Shown in pieces: positions 1-6,259 of a stretch of DNA of 32,348 nucleotides. The stretch spans positions 1 through 32,348 of the forward strand of contig JAJCZJ010000121.1 in NCBI GenBank assembly GCA_029262455.1. The letters run 5' to 3'. Position 1 is the first letter of the stretch. Each line of letters opens with the position of its first letter. The notes under the pieces are model-generated. The model saw nothing but the letters and a program-made list of their open reading frames with translations. It was not told the origin of the DNA and did not search any database. Source of the DNA: Deltaproteobacteria bacterium. Its GTDB lineage: Bacteria; Desulfobacterota; Binatia; HRBIN30; CADEER01. A program made the translations under genes and the position numbers.

Positions 1-397
1 CCCCCTGTCAACGCTTCGCTGCGACCTCTCAGTCGCCAACGCATGACTCGGGGCCGATGCGGTTCGCTATTCCTTCATCGTACGGATCTTTCATCCGCTT
101 CTCCTTGCCGATTTTAATCGGCGCTTTCAGGGCGAGGCTCCCTTCTTCGCCAAGGCTTCGAAGGCCAGGCCTGCCGAGCCGCGTAGCGGATATCCCACAC
201 GCGAGACATCCACTGAGAATCGCGCGCTGCTGGAGGTTGCCTGGGGGTGATCGCCCTTTTAGGGTGCGCGCGGTCGGGGGCGGAACGCGCGACTGGTGGA
301 CCTGCGGTCGCCGGAGCTGCCGACGGTCTGTGTCGCGCGTTCTACAGGGCGGTTCGTGTGGTCGTGGAGTACCACAGCGGCGTGTCGGCCGCTGCGA
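1..397. other. Non-coding flank with REP-like palindromes
   Basis: I see no convincing gene here; open frames on both strands lack family resemblance and ribosome binding sites. The stretch holds several short palindromes: a CCGAT/ATCGG hairpin around 108-121, CTTCGAAG at 156-163 and AGGCC-A-GGCCT at 162-172. It lies directly downstream of the RAYT-family gene, so these could be remnants of REP-type elements. From memory, the opening about 120 bases resemble a multi-copy segment in environmental proteobacterial genomes, but I cannot name the element. Confidence 0.3.
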
Positions 398-1414
398 TCA
401 GGCTGCCCGGTATAGCTTGCGCGCCGCTCTCAATCCGAGTCGGCGCCGATAGCCGCGACGTTCGGTCTCCGCTTCGATCCGATGTCGCTCGCCGACCATC
501 GTGAAGAAGCTGCGAGCAAAGTCGCGCACACTCTGCGCAAACCCACCGGGACTCAACCCGAACTCCTCTAGGATTGATCCAGCCGCTCCCGTCAGCGCCT
601 CGTCTGCGCCCCCGTCCGGTCCCACGATTCCCGCCGTTTCCCGCAGCAGTAGCACGTAGTCCTCGAAGCGCATCGGCAGCGGTTGTTGCGACCAGCGGGC
701 AGAACTCGCCGGCCCGGATCCCTCCTCGGCAAACGGCACCAGCTCCCCAGCTTTCCACCCCGGCCTTGTTGTGGGCACGGTAGGAGTTTTCTCCGCCTTG
801 GCTGCCGCCAACAATCTCTCGCGAATCGACGTAAACTCGGACGCTTCCAGGCTATCGGCGATGCCCGCCCGAATCGGGTTCAGATCGACATAGCTCATGC
901 ATGTCAGCAGTGCGCCCTCATCGAGTAGAGCCTGACTTTTAAAGCGCCCCTCCCAGAAGCGTCCGGTGCAGCCGTCCTCTTGGTTGGCCCGGCGCGCGAT
1001 CGCCTCGTTCAGACAGCGCATGTACCAGCTCAGGCTCCACAGCCGCTCCCGCCACAGTGAAATCTTCGCGGCCCGGTCGCTGGCCGAGGCTTTTTCGATG
1101 CTCTTGGCGACTTTCGGAAAGACAAGCCCGTAACGCTCGATGACCTGCGAGTCGCTTAGTTTTTGCCCTCGTTCGGCGTCGATGCGCAGGACCAGGTGAA
1201 ATTGGTTTCTGAGCATCGAGTAAGAACAGATGTCCACGGCGAAAACTGCAGCCAGGGTCTTCATGCGGTCCACCAACCACTGTTTGCGATGATCGAAGTT
1301 GGTGCCGGTGAGCGGGTCGTTGCCGCAGAGGTAGGCGCGCCGCACGCAGCGGTTGATGCAGTGGTAGTAGGGCGTCGAGTTGAGGTCGACGATCAGGCGG
1401 CGGGGCTTCGGCAC
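398..1414 (-). CDS. REP-associated tyrosine transposase (RAYT, Transposase_17 / Y1 family)
   Basis: About 338 aa, a single-strand DNA transposase of the Y1/HUH class that usually acts on REP-type hairpins. Family features seen: an N-terminal segment beginning PKPRRLIVDL with YYHCINRCVRRAYLCG, a core YSMLRNQFHLVL (about residues 66-77), the conserved GRFWEGRFKSQAL (about 152-164), and SYVDLNPIRAG (about 174-184) carrying the expected catalytic Tyr. A long C-terminal extension follows, as in the larger members of this family. The reading frame opens at a TTG (1450), but the GTG at 1414 places the start directly before the PKPRR segment where relatives begin. Oddity: the HUH motif, normally His-hydrophobic-His, reads Gln-Phe-His because the first codon is CAA. 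It may therefore be impaired, or a natural variant. Short direct repeats lie immediately upstream. Confidence 0.85.
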   Translation of the reverse strand: MPKPRRLIVDLNSTPYYHCINRCVRRAYLCGNDPLTGTNFDHRKQWLVDRMKTLAAVFAVDICSYSMLRNQFHLVLRIDAERGQKLSDSQVIERYGLVFPKVAKSIEKASASDRAAKISLWRERLWSLSWYMRCLNEAIARRANQEDGCTGRFWEGRFKSQALLDEGALLTCMSYVDLNPIRAGIADSLEASEFTSIRERLLAAAKAEKTPTVPTTRPGWKAGELVPFAEEGSGPASSARWSQQPLPMRFEDYVLLLRETAGIVGPDGGADEALTGAAGSILEEFGLSPGGFAQSVRDFARSFFTMVGERHRIEAETERRGYRRRLGLRAARKLYRAA

Positions 1415-1491
1415 GATACCTATGGTGCATGCTTGTGGGCTAGGTGTCAAGTAGCTCTCTCGAGGTATCTCCGGGTGTGTCGGGGTCTGTT

Positions 1492-1695
1492 GAGCGACTC
1501 TCAGTCGTGTGGCTGTCCCGCTTCTCCCGTCCGCTTGTCCCTCGCTTCTCCCGTGTGGCTGTCCTGCTTCTCCTCAGTCGTGTGGCTGTCCCGCTTCTCC
1601 AAGCGACTCTCAGTCGTGTGGCTGTCCCGCTTCTTCCAGCGATTCTCAGTCGTGTGGCTGTCCCGCTTCTTCCACGCTTCTTCCACGCTTCTTCC
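1492..1695. repeat. Direct-repeat block upstream of the RAYT gene
   Basis: The core GTCGTGTGGCTGTCCCGCTT is present in full four times (units at about 1492-1527, 1574-1600, 1601-1637 and 1638-1673). A degenerate fifth copy at 1553-1573 reads GTGTGGCTGTCCTGC. The last two units are spaced about 36-37 bp apart. The block ends in two adjacent ACGCTTCTTCC units (1674-1684 and 1685-1695). Frames through it give repeated KRDSHTTE-like or SGTATRL-like peptides, which I treat as translation artefacts. Placement right beside the RAYT gene suggests the repeats are substrates or products of that transposase. Confidence 0.8.
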
Positions 1696-1743
1696 AACGG
1701 AGTCGGCACCTTGCTGGGGACGGACCAGCCCAAGTGTTCGCAG

Positions 1744-1890
1744 TCACCGAATAGTGAAGAGACTGCCGATCACCGCTAGCTGGACATCAGGAAAATCGCC
1801 TTCGATGCCATGGGCCTCGGCTACCCGAGAAGCGCGCTCGGTTAGACGGCTCGCGGCGGCTCGAAGCTCGCGGACATCTTCTCCATCCAT
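1744..1890 (-). CDS. Possible 48-aa helical small protein
   Basis: An ATG at 1890 opens a 48-codon frame ending in TGA at 1744-1746. It overlaps the 3' end of the acetoacetate-decarboxylase-family gene in another frame. The peptide begins MDGEDVRELRAAASRL and ends VQLAVIGSLFTIR; its first half looks amphipathic and helical. The 98 bases beyond the upstream gene stay open with ordinary codon choice. There is no strong ribosome binding site, so expression would depend on coupling to the upstream gene. I do not recognise a family, and a chance frame is quite possible. Confidence 0.22.
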   Translation of the reverse strand: MDGEDVRELRAAASRLTERASRVAEAHGIEGDFPDVQLAVIGSLFTIR

Positions 1891-2573
1891 GCGCTCATCA
1901 GGGCGTTTTTGGGCAAGCCCAGGCTGCGCAACTCATCGGCGATACGCCCGGTGCCGAGTTCGACCTCGGCACCGCCGCGCCGCACTCCCATGCCCTCGAT
2001 GTGCTGCTTCGCCGTCGTGCGGTACGCGACCCCGTCGATCATTGACAGCGTCGAGATTGAGCTGTCGACTGTGCGCCCGCCCCCACGCGGCACGCTCAAG
2101 GTGAAGGAGTGCTCGCCCGCGTACACCAAACGCGCACGAGCCCGGTCCTTGCCGTATTCGATGTCGATCTGCTGCACCGTCTTCGGATAGCCCCAGATCA
2201 TCGCTCCGGCGTCTCGGGTAAACGACTGGTCGACCGGCATATGGGTGATGTGACTTGCCAACTCGCCGCTGATCAAGTCGCGAACCGTGCCCAGGTACGG
2301 CAGCATCGGTCGCTGGCCCTTCGGGTACACCATGAACCCGACAGCCATCTCGTTGTAGTCACCGAGATCGTTGTCCTTGTAATCGACCATCGCCAAGCTG
2401 CAGATGCAGCGTCCCGGCAGCAGCTCGGCAACCTCGAATGCATCTGGGATCAGCTTCGTCGCCGCAGCCGTTGGCACCAAGAAGGTCGCCGCCCCCGAAG
2501 TCGCATCGCGTACCTCGACGGGAAAGACGACATCCCGATCCTGAATCTCGTACTTCAGAGCAGTCGCTGGCAT
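1842..2573 (-). CDS. Acetoacetate decarboxylase family protein
   Basis: About 243 aa from the ATG at 2573; the frame extends upstream to a TTG at 2618, so the start is uncertain. It resembles the acetoacetate decarboxylase (ADC, PF06314) fold: VRDATSGAATFLVP near the start, a central GDYNEMAVGFMV strand, and IWGYPKTVQQIDIEY holding the candidate Schiff-base lysine (Lys131 in this numbering). In classical ADC the catalytic lysine is followed by a second lysine that lowers its pKa; here that position is Thr. The protein is therefore better called a superfamily member (decarboxylase, aldolase or hydratase-like) than acetoacetate decarboxylase itself. It stands alone, with the repeat block downstream and a non-coding stretch upstream, so the context gives no pathway. 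Confidence 0.8.
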   Translation of the reverse strand: MPATALKYEIQDRDVVFPVEVRDATSGAATFLVPTAAATKLIPDAFEVAELLPGRCICSLAMVDYKDNDLGDYNEMAVGFMVYPKGQRPMLPYLGTVRDLISGELASHITHMPVDQSFTRDAGAMIWGYPKTVQQIDIEYGKDRARARLVYAGEHSFTLSVPRGGGRTVDSSISTLSMIDGVAYRTTAKQHIEGMGVRRGGAEVELGTGRIADELRSLGLPKNALMSAWMEKMSASFEPPRAV

Positions 2574-2618
2574 AGAGACAGGCGATACTACATTGGCTAC
2601 CGAAGGCAAATGCTCCAA

Positions 2619-2991
2619 ACCCCCGGCGCGACGTGCGGAATGTAGGTGTTTAGGGACGGAGTTGGCCTCTGATCCTGGCCGAATCGCATTGATGGCGTGT
2701 TGTTGCAGTGGTCAGGCCGAGCAGTGGGAGCGGAGCGACCGATCAACGACATCGTTGAAAAAACTGCCCCAGACAGGAATTGAACCTGAGACCCCACGAT
2801 GGCAAAGGACCAAGCGAGTTTACGACTGACAAACGGTGCTTGCGTCAACGAAACGGTTCGGCGATCAACTTCTTCAGGCTGGGCCACCGAAGTTCTGTAC
2901 CGCCGTTGGAATGTGTGCAAAAGTCGATTCGTAATCGAGCCGAGTCGAGCGCGTCCCATCCGCCCGCGTCCTGAAAATGGAGGGAAGTAGT
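2619..2991. other. Intergenic stretch containing the tRNA remnant
   Basis: Apart from the tRNA-like piece at 2764-2799 I see no gene. Open frames crossing that piece encode the peptide typical of antisense reading through a tRNA T-arm (TGIEPETP) and are artefacts. The ribosome binding site GGAGGG for the next gene lies at 2979-2984. Confidence 0.5.
2764..2799 (-). pseudogene. tRNA-Arg 3'-end remnant (candidate att repeat)
   Basis: Read on the minus strand this gives a T-arm (CAGG TTCAATT CCTG) followed by most of an acceptor 3' strand. It matches positions 5758-5793 of the intact tRNA-Arg(CCT) at 33 of 36 positions, in the same orientation, and the similarity stops abruptly after 2799. One change breaks the outer T-stem pair, so it is degraded. 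There is no anticodon arm or 5' half. This is what a tRNA-targeting integrative element leaves at its far end. Confidence 0.7.
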
Positions 2992-3849
2992 ATGAGTGTT
3001 ACTCGCAATAAAACATGGTCGTTCCTCATCAGCGCTGGAGCGCTCGCCTTGTTGGCCACCTCGGTGACCGCGGCTGCGGCGTTGACGGATGCAGAAAAGT
3101 GCTCGACGCAGAAGATGAGGGTCGCCGGCAAGTACGTGTTCTGCCGAATGAAGGCGGAAGCCAAGGCGATCAAGAAAGGGGCGCCGGCAGACTTCACCAA
3201 TTGCGACTCCAAGTTTGCCGCCAAGTGGGCGAAGATCGAAACGAAAGCCGCCGGAGCCTGCCCAGCAGGTGGCGATGTTCAGAGCGTCGGCGACATCGCG
3301 ATCGCCGACACTGCGCTGATGGCTGGCACTGTGTCCGCGGCCGCGCGTTTCCAATACAACGGCAACGGCACGACCAGCGATCTGAACACCGGATTGACCT
3401 GGGAGAACAAGTCCTACAACGACGACAGCGTGAACGACATCACCACTCGCTACACCTTCCAGGAAGCCGTCACGGTTCACATCGCTACGCTCAATGGGGC
3501 TTCCTTCGGGGGACACAGTGACTGGCGGGTCGCGACTCCGAACGAGATGCTGTCTCTGGTCAACTTCAGCAACCCCGGGGAGATCAAGAGTTACCCGGCA
3601 TTCGATTTCAACTGCGACTTCGTATGCAACATGGGGATCTGTCCGGGCCCGGTCTTCGACGCGATCACTTCCAATTGCGCCTTCTCCGAGTTGTGGGGTC
3701 ACGAATCGTTCTGGACCTCGACCACGAACCCGGAAGACCCGACCGAGGCGATTACCGTTCTCAACTGGGGATTCATTATCGAAACGGAAGAGAGCAAGAC
3801 CACCTCTCGTCCCGTGATCGCAGTACGAGGCGGCCGACGTAGCGACTGA
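2992..3849 (+). CDS. Secreted DUF1566 (Lcl C-terminal) domain protein with four-Cys N-terminal region
   Basis: About 285 aa. The ATG at 2992 is preferred over 2977 because GGAGGG at 2979-2984 gives correct spacing to it. A Sec signal peptide covers about residues 1-29 (Arg/Lys, then FLISAGALALLATSVTAAAA). Residues about 31-95 form an Ala/Lys-rich helical region with cysteines at 37, 51, 71 and 90, probably two disulfides. I recall this module from other uncultured deltaproteobacterial secreted proteins. From about 118 the protein has DUF1566 hallmarks: DLNTGLTWENK, HSDWRVATPNEMLSLV and ESFWTSTT, then a final RPVIAVRGGR strand. Extra cysteines at 208, 212, 217 and 229 suggest an extracytoplasmic location. 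The biochemical role is unknown; the family is thought to be lectin or FGE-like in fold. It lies inside the tRNA-bounded segment. Confidence 0.8.
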   Translation: MSVTRNKTWSFLISAGALALLATSVTAAAALTDAEKCSTQKMRVAGKYVFCRMKAEAKAIKKGAPADFTNCDSKFAAKWAKIETKAAGACPAGGDVQSVGDIAIADTALMAGTVSAAARFQYNGNGTTSDLNTGLTWENKSYNDDSVNDITTRYTFQEAVTVHIATLNGASFGGHSDWRVATPNEMLSLVNFSNPGEIKSYPAFDFNCDFVCNMGICPGPVFDAITSNCAFSELWGHESFWTSTTNPEDPTEAITVLNWGFIIETEESKTTSRPVIAVRGGRRSD

Positions 3850-4459
3850 CCCAGCTCCAGACAGACACCTGTTGGCGCCTCTCCCTTGGTGTCATCAACG
3901 AAGTCGCCACAGGCCGAGACGACGCCCGAGATGAGCAAGACCGTCAGCGCCAAGCGAAATGCTCCTCTGCCTGAGCCCCAAACCGTCATCGGGCAGCCGT
4001 ACATACATGCTCGCTGAAGTGAAAGTGAGGCGTAGGATCGTTCGGGGCCCGCCTCCTTTGTTCTTTCGGTGACCTCTGCATTCTTTGCGGCGATTCGACT
4101 TCCTGAGCAGGCATGACACTCCCAACCGTCTTCAGCTGCGAAAACCAGCGTTTGAGCACGGGAATCGACCTCTTGAACCGCTTGAAGACAAGGGATCTAA
4201 GCGGTTGCGCTGGGGAAAAAGGGGACATCCATTGGAAGGCCCCTGTCAATAGGAACGATTGTCGGCGTCGATTCGGTTGGTCGCCAATTCTCTCCCAATT
4301 CTTCCCTGAACACTTCCACGCCAACTACAACGACTCAGAGCACCCCAAGCGTCCGTTGTCCCCGGGGCTATCCCGCATTTTCCCACGTTCGTTTCTTGGC
4401 CTTGTTCCAGCAGATTTCGCGGCGTATCGGTGTCCTTCTGAGAAACAGGGGGGAGCAAG
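3850..4459. other. 610-bp intergenic stretch, no supported gene
   Basis: No frame here shows family resemblance. One minus-strand frame (start at 3989 or 4004) encodes a lipoprotein-like N-terminus but then runs 150 bases into the convergent DUF1566 gene, so I do not call it a gene. A GACACC...GGTGTC inverted repeat at about 3865-3894 directly follows the DUF1566 stop and might act as a weak terminator. Confidence 0.4.
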
Positions 4460-4747
4460 GTGGCGTTAAGCAAGTTTGGTTTTATCGTGACGGGCGATGC
4501 GTTCGTCCAGTGGCAGGGAACGGACAAATTTTCGATGAAAGTAGTCGGCGTGAGCGACGCCGCCGACGGAATTGCGGCAGCGATCGAGATGGTCTCTGAA
4601 GGAATTCAACTCATCGAGCTGTGTGGAGGCTTCAGCCCGGTCGCTGCGGGCCGCATCCTGGAGGCAATCGACTATGCCGTGCCTATCGGCGTCGTCGCCT
4701 ATGGCCCCGAGTCAATCGACTCGATGTACCGACTTTTCGCGGACTGA
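4460..4747 (+). CDS. DUF6506 family small protein
   Basis: A 95-aa soluble protein starting at GTG 4460, preceded by an AGGGGGGAGC Shine-Dalgarno tract. It has the alternating strand/helix pattern and the central GIQLIELCGGFSP motif (about residues 48-60), followed by GRILEAI and VPIGVVAYGPES, that I associate with DUF6506. No catalytic residues are known for this family and there is no signal peptide or membrane segment, so it is probably cytosolic. It sits alone between the DUF1566 gene and the convergent vapBC pair, inside the tRNA-bounded segment. Function unknown. Confidence 0.7.
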   Translation: MALSKFGFIVTGDAFVQWQGTDKFSMKVVGVSDAADGIAAAIEMVSEGIQLIELCGGFSPVAAGRILEAIDYAVPIGVVAYGPESIDSMYRLFAD

Positions 4748-4926
4748 ATAGCGATCTGACACCGGCAGCCGAAATCGCAGAGCCTCCTTCGTCCATCATT
4801 CGGATGGCATCCTAGGCTCGAGTGAAAGCAGGGTAGGGAAATGAGGCGTGAGGAAGTACCTCAGTAGCCGAGTGGCGGATTCCGCCGAGCTTTCGTTCTT
4901 ATTTTCCACACAAAGACACGAAGAGG

Positions 4927-4948
4927 GCTCCAGGCTTTCGGCTGGAGC
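4927..4948 (-). terminator. Hairpin after vapC
   Basis: GCTCCAG (4927-4933) pairs perfectly with CTGGAGC (4942-4948) across an 8-nt loop, touching the vapC stop codon. On the minus strand the hairpin is followed by a mildly T-rich stretch rather than a clean U-tract, so terminator activity is plausible but unproven. Confidence 0.4.
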
Positions 4949-5349
4949 TAGTCGCGCCAGTTCTCCACTCGCAACGACCGGACCCCGCGAAACTCCCGGA
5001 CATTGTCCGTCACCAAAACGAGCCCAAGAGCGAGGGCGTGAGACGCAATCATCATATCATTCGGTCCGATCACTTGGCCACGTGCTTCGAGTCGAGCGCC
5101 GACCTGTCCGTAGATTCGGGCCGCTTCGACACCGAAGTCGACAACCGCCAGCTCGTCCAAGAAAACGTCGAGTCGGGCGTGATTCGCTTTCTTACGTTGG
5201 CTGCGTTCAGCCCCGTAGCGAAGCTCAGCAGCCACAACCGAGCTGGTGCCCAAATCGCTCGGGCTACACTGTTGGAGACGCGACACGACACTCGGAAACG
5301 TGCCGTTCAAGTAGTCCACGCACACGTTCGCATCGAGCAAGAAATTCAC
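4948..5349 (-). CDS. vapC: VapC-type PIN-domain ribonuclease toxin
   Basis: A 133-aa PIN-domain protein starting at GTG 5349. It carries LLDANVCVDYLNG (Asp6), SSVVAAELRYGA (Glu42), GPNDMMIASHALALG (Asp98) and LVTDNVREF (Asp115). These are the acidic residues that coordinate Mg2+/Mn2+ in VapC endoribonucleases. Family knowledge says such toxins cleave tRNA or rRNA and are neutralised by a cognate VapB. The gene follows vapB by only 6 nt, the usual antitoxin-first order. All catalytic positions look intact, so the toxin is probably active. Its position inside a tRNA-bounded segment fits an addiction or stabilisation role for that segment. Confidence 0.93.
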   Translation of the reverse strand: MNFLLDANVCVDYLNGTFPSVVSRLQQCSPSDLGTSSVVAAELRYGAERSQRKKANHARLDVFLDELAVVDFGVEAARIYGQVGARLEARGQVIGPNDMMIASHALALGLVLVTDNVREFRGVRSLRVENWRD

Positions 5350-5355
5350 CGCGGC

Positions 5356-5589
5356 TCAATCGAGATCAGGGCCCGGCTCCGCGGCTTCCGGCTCCGGTGG
5401 ATAAGGGAAGTCCGTCGAAGATCCAGCAAGGCCGATAAACTTCTGCGACCAGGTACGCCGAGGCGATTCCAGAATGATGCGATTCCCCTGTCTCGAGATC
5501 AGGACTTCGTCACCATCAACCCGGTAGTTCTTCGGGAGCCGAACCGCCTGGCTCCCTCCGGAACGAAAGACTTTGGCCGTGTCGGACAT
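5356..5589 (-). CDS. vapB: VapB-type antitoxin (AbrB/MazE-like DNA-binding)
   Basis: A 77-aa protein starting at ATG 5589. The frame stays open further upstream, but that part carries the promoter and operator. The N-terminal half, AKVFRSGGSQAVRLPKNYRV (residues 5-24) followed by GDEVLISRQGNRIIL, is a classic swapped-hairpin AbrB-type domain of the VapB/MazE group, which binds operator DNA as a dimer. The acidic, Pro-rich tail from about 57 (FPYPPEPEAAEPGPDLD) is probably disordered and wraps the VapC toxin. It is cotranscribed with vapC. An inverted repeat just upstream of the start supports autorepression by the complex. Confidence 0.92.
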   Translation of the reverse strand: MSDTAKVFRSGGSQAVRLPKNYRVDGDEVLISRQGNRIILESPRRTWSQKFIGLAGSSTDFPYPPEPEAAEPGPDLD

Positions 5590-5595
5590 GGGTCT

Positions 5596-5620
5596 TTGTA
5601 TATACTTTTTGTGCATACAA
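5596..5620 (-). promoter_or_regulatory. vapBC promoter/operator inverted repeat
   Basis: A perfect inverted repeat TTGTAT-N13-ATACAA lies 6 bases upstream of the vapB start. The AT-rich centre includes GTATATAC (5598-5605), itself a palindrome that can serve as the -10 region. This fits a VapBC autoregulatory operator overlapping the promoter. Confidence 0.6.
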
Positions 5621-5757
5621 GGCAAGATCGACGGAGGGCTCGAATCAGGCCAAAGGGACACCCATGCTCCTGGCCAGTCGCGCGCCAACAAGGGTACCCC
5701 GATCCGCGGAAAACCGGAGTCCAGCGGCCATCTATGGAACCGCAACGGTAAAAAAAG

Positions 5758-5831
5758 TGCCCCCGACAGGAATTGAACCTGTGACCCCAGGATTAGGAAT
5801 CCTGTGCTCTATCCAACTGAGCTACGAGGGC
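5758..5831 (-). tRNA. tRNA-Arg (anticodon CCT)
   Basis: On the minus strand a full cloverleaf is visible: acceptor GCCCTCG paired with CGGGGGC, D-arm GCTC...GAGC, anticodon stem CAGGA/TCCTG with loop TTCCTAA (anticodon CCT, Arg AGG codon), a 5-nt variable region, and T-arm ACAGG/CCTGT with loop TTCAATT. The discriminator is A and the 3' CCA is not encoded. A run of seven T (5750-5756, minus strand) follows immediately and probably terminates transcription. A partial copy of its 3' end lies 3 kb away at 2764-2799. Confidence 0.97.
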
Positions 5832-5841
5832 TTCGGGTCGG

Positions 5842-5870
5842 ATCTTGTCTGTTCGCGGCGGGGGAGGCAA
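5842..5870 (-). promoter_or_regulatory. Putative tRNA-Arg promoter
   Basis: On the minus strand TTGCCT (5865-5870) and CAAGAT (5842-5847) are separated by exactly 17 bases, and the -10 box lies 10 bases before the mature tRNA 5' end. Spacing is ideal; the -10 hexamer is only a moderate match to consensus. Confidence 0.45.
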
Positions 5871-6259
5871 GCACCGGGGCCTGGTCACGTTCGCGGGTTG
5901 AGTTGCGACGCGAATGAGTTGGCCTGAAAGTACTCCATGGGCGTCGAGGATGGGCGGAGAAATGGCGCCGGTGTTGCCATTTCAGGGGCGTGCCTGGCAT
6001 TGGGCCCGCCGCAATTGCGGTGGTTCGGCGCGCTTTAAGTAATCGCGCCGGTGTGACTGTCGACCTCGACACCGTATTCTCTCGGATTGGGTCGAGGTCG
6101 CATGCTCAGGAGTTTGGCCGCGGGGATTCGGCACCATGTTCGAACGCGATGCTGAAGGTTGAAGAGATCACCGGGCCGCGGCGATTGTGTCGTCATTCGG
6201 CATCATCAGCTGCTACTTTGCTCCCGCGCGCACATGGGGAGCGGAGATCGTTACAGCTT
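5871..6259. other. Intergenic stretch, nothing recognised
   Basis: About 390 bases between the tRNA promoter and the end of the glycan locus. Open frames here have no family resemblance or ribosome binding site. I see no clear terminator with a U-tract for the large operon that ends at 6260. Confidence 0.4.

Noticed and set aside
1492-1695. Possible CRISPR array
   Set aside because: Spacing is irregular, copies are nearly contiguous with no unique spacers, and no cas genes are nearby.
1440-1779. Frames on both strands translating the repeat block (KRDSHTTE, SGTATRL and VWLSRF repeats)
   Set aside because: The repetition comes from the DNA repeat; all frames give repeats and none has a start signal or domain.
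2593-2829. Plus-strand frame with TGIEPETPRWQ
   Set aside because: It is the same kind of artefact over the tRNA remnant, with no ribosome binding site or family match.
3986-4324. 112-codon minus-strand frame in the 3850-4459 gap
   Set aside because: It has no ribosome binding site, no recognisable domain and a composition that does not look like the neighbouring proteins.
5664-5927. Plus-strand frame with TGIEPVTPGLGILCSIQLSYEG across the tRNA
   Set aside because: It is the antisense translation of tRNA-Arg; this peptide is a well-known artefact of reading tRNA genes backwards.
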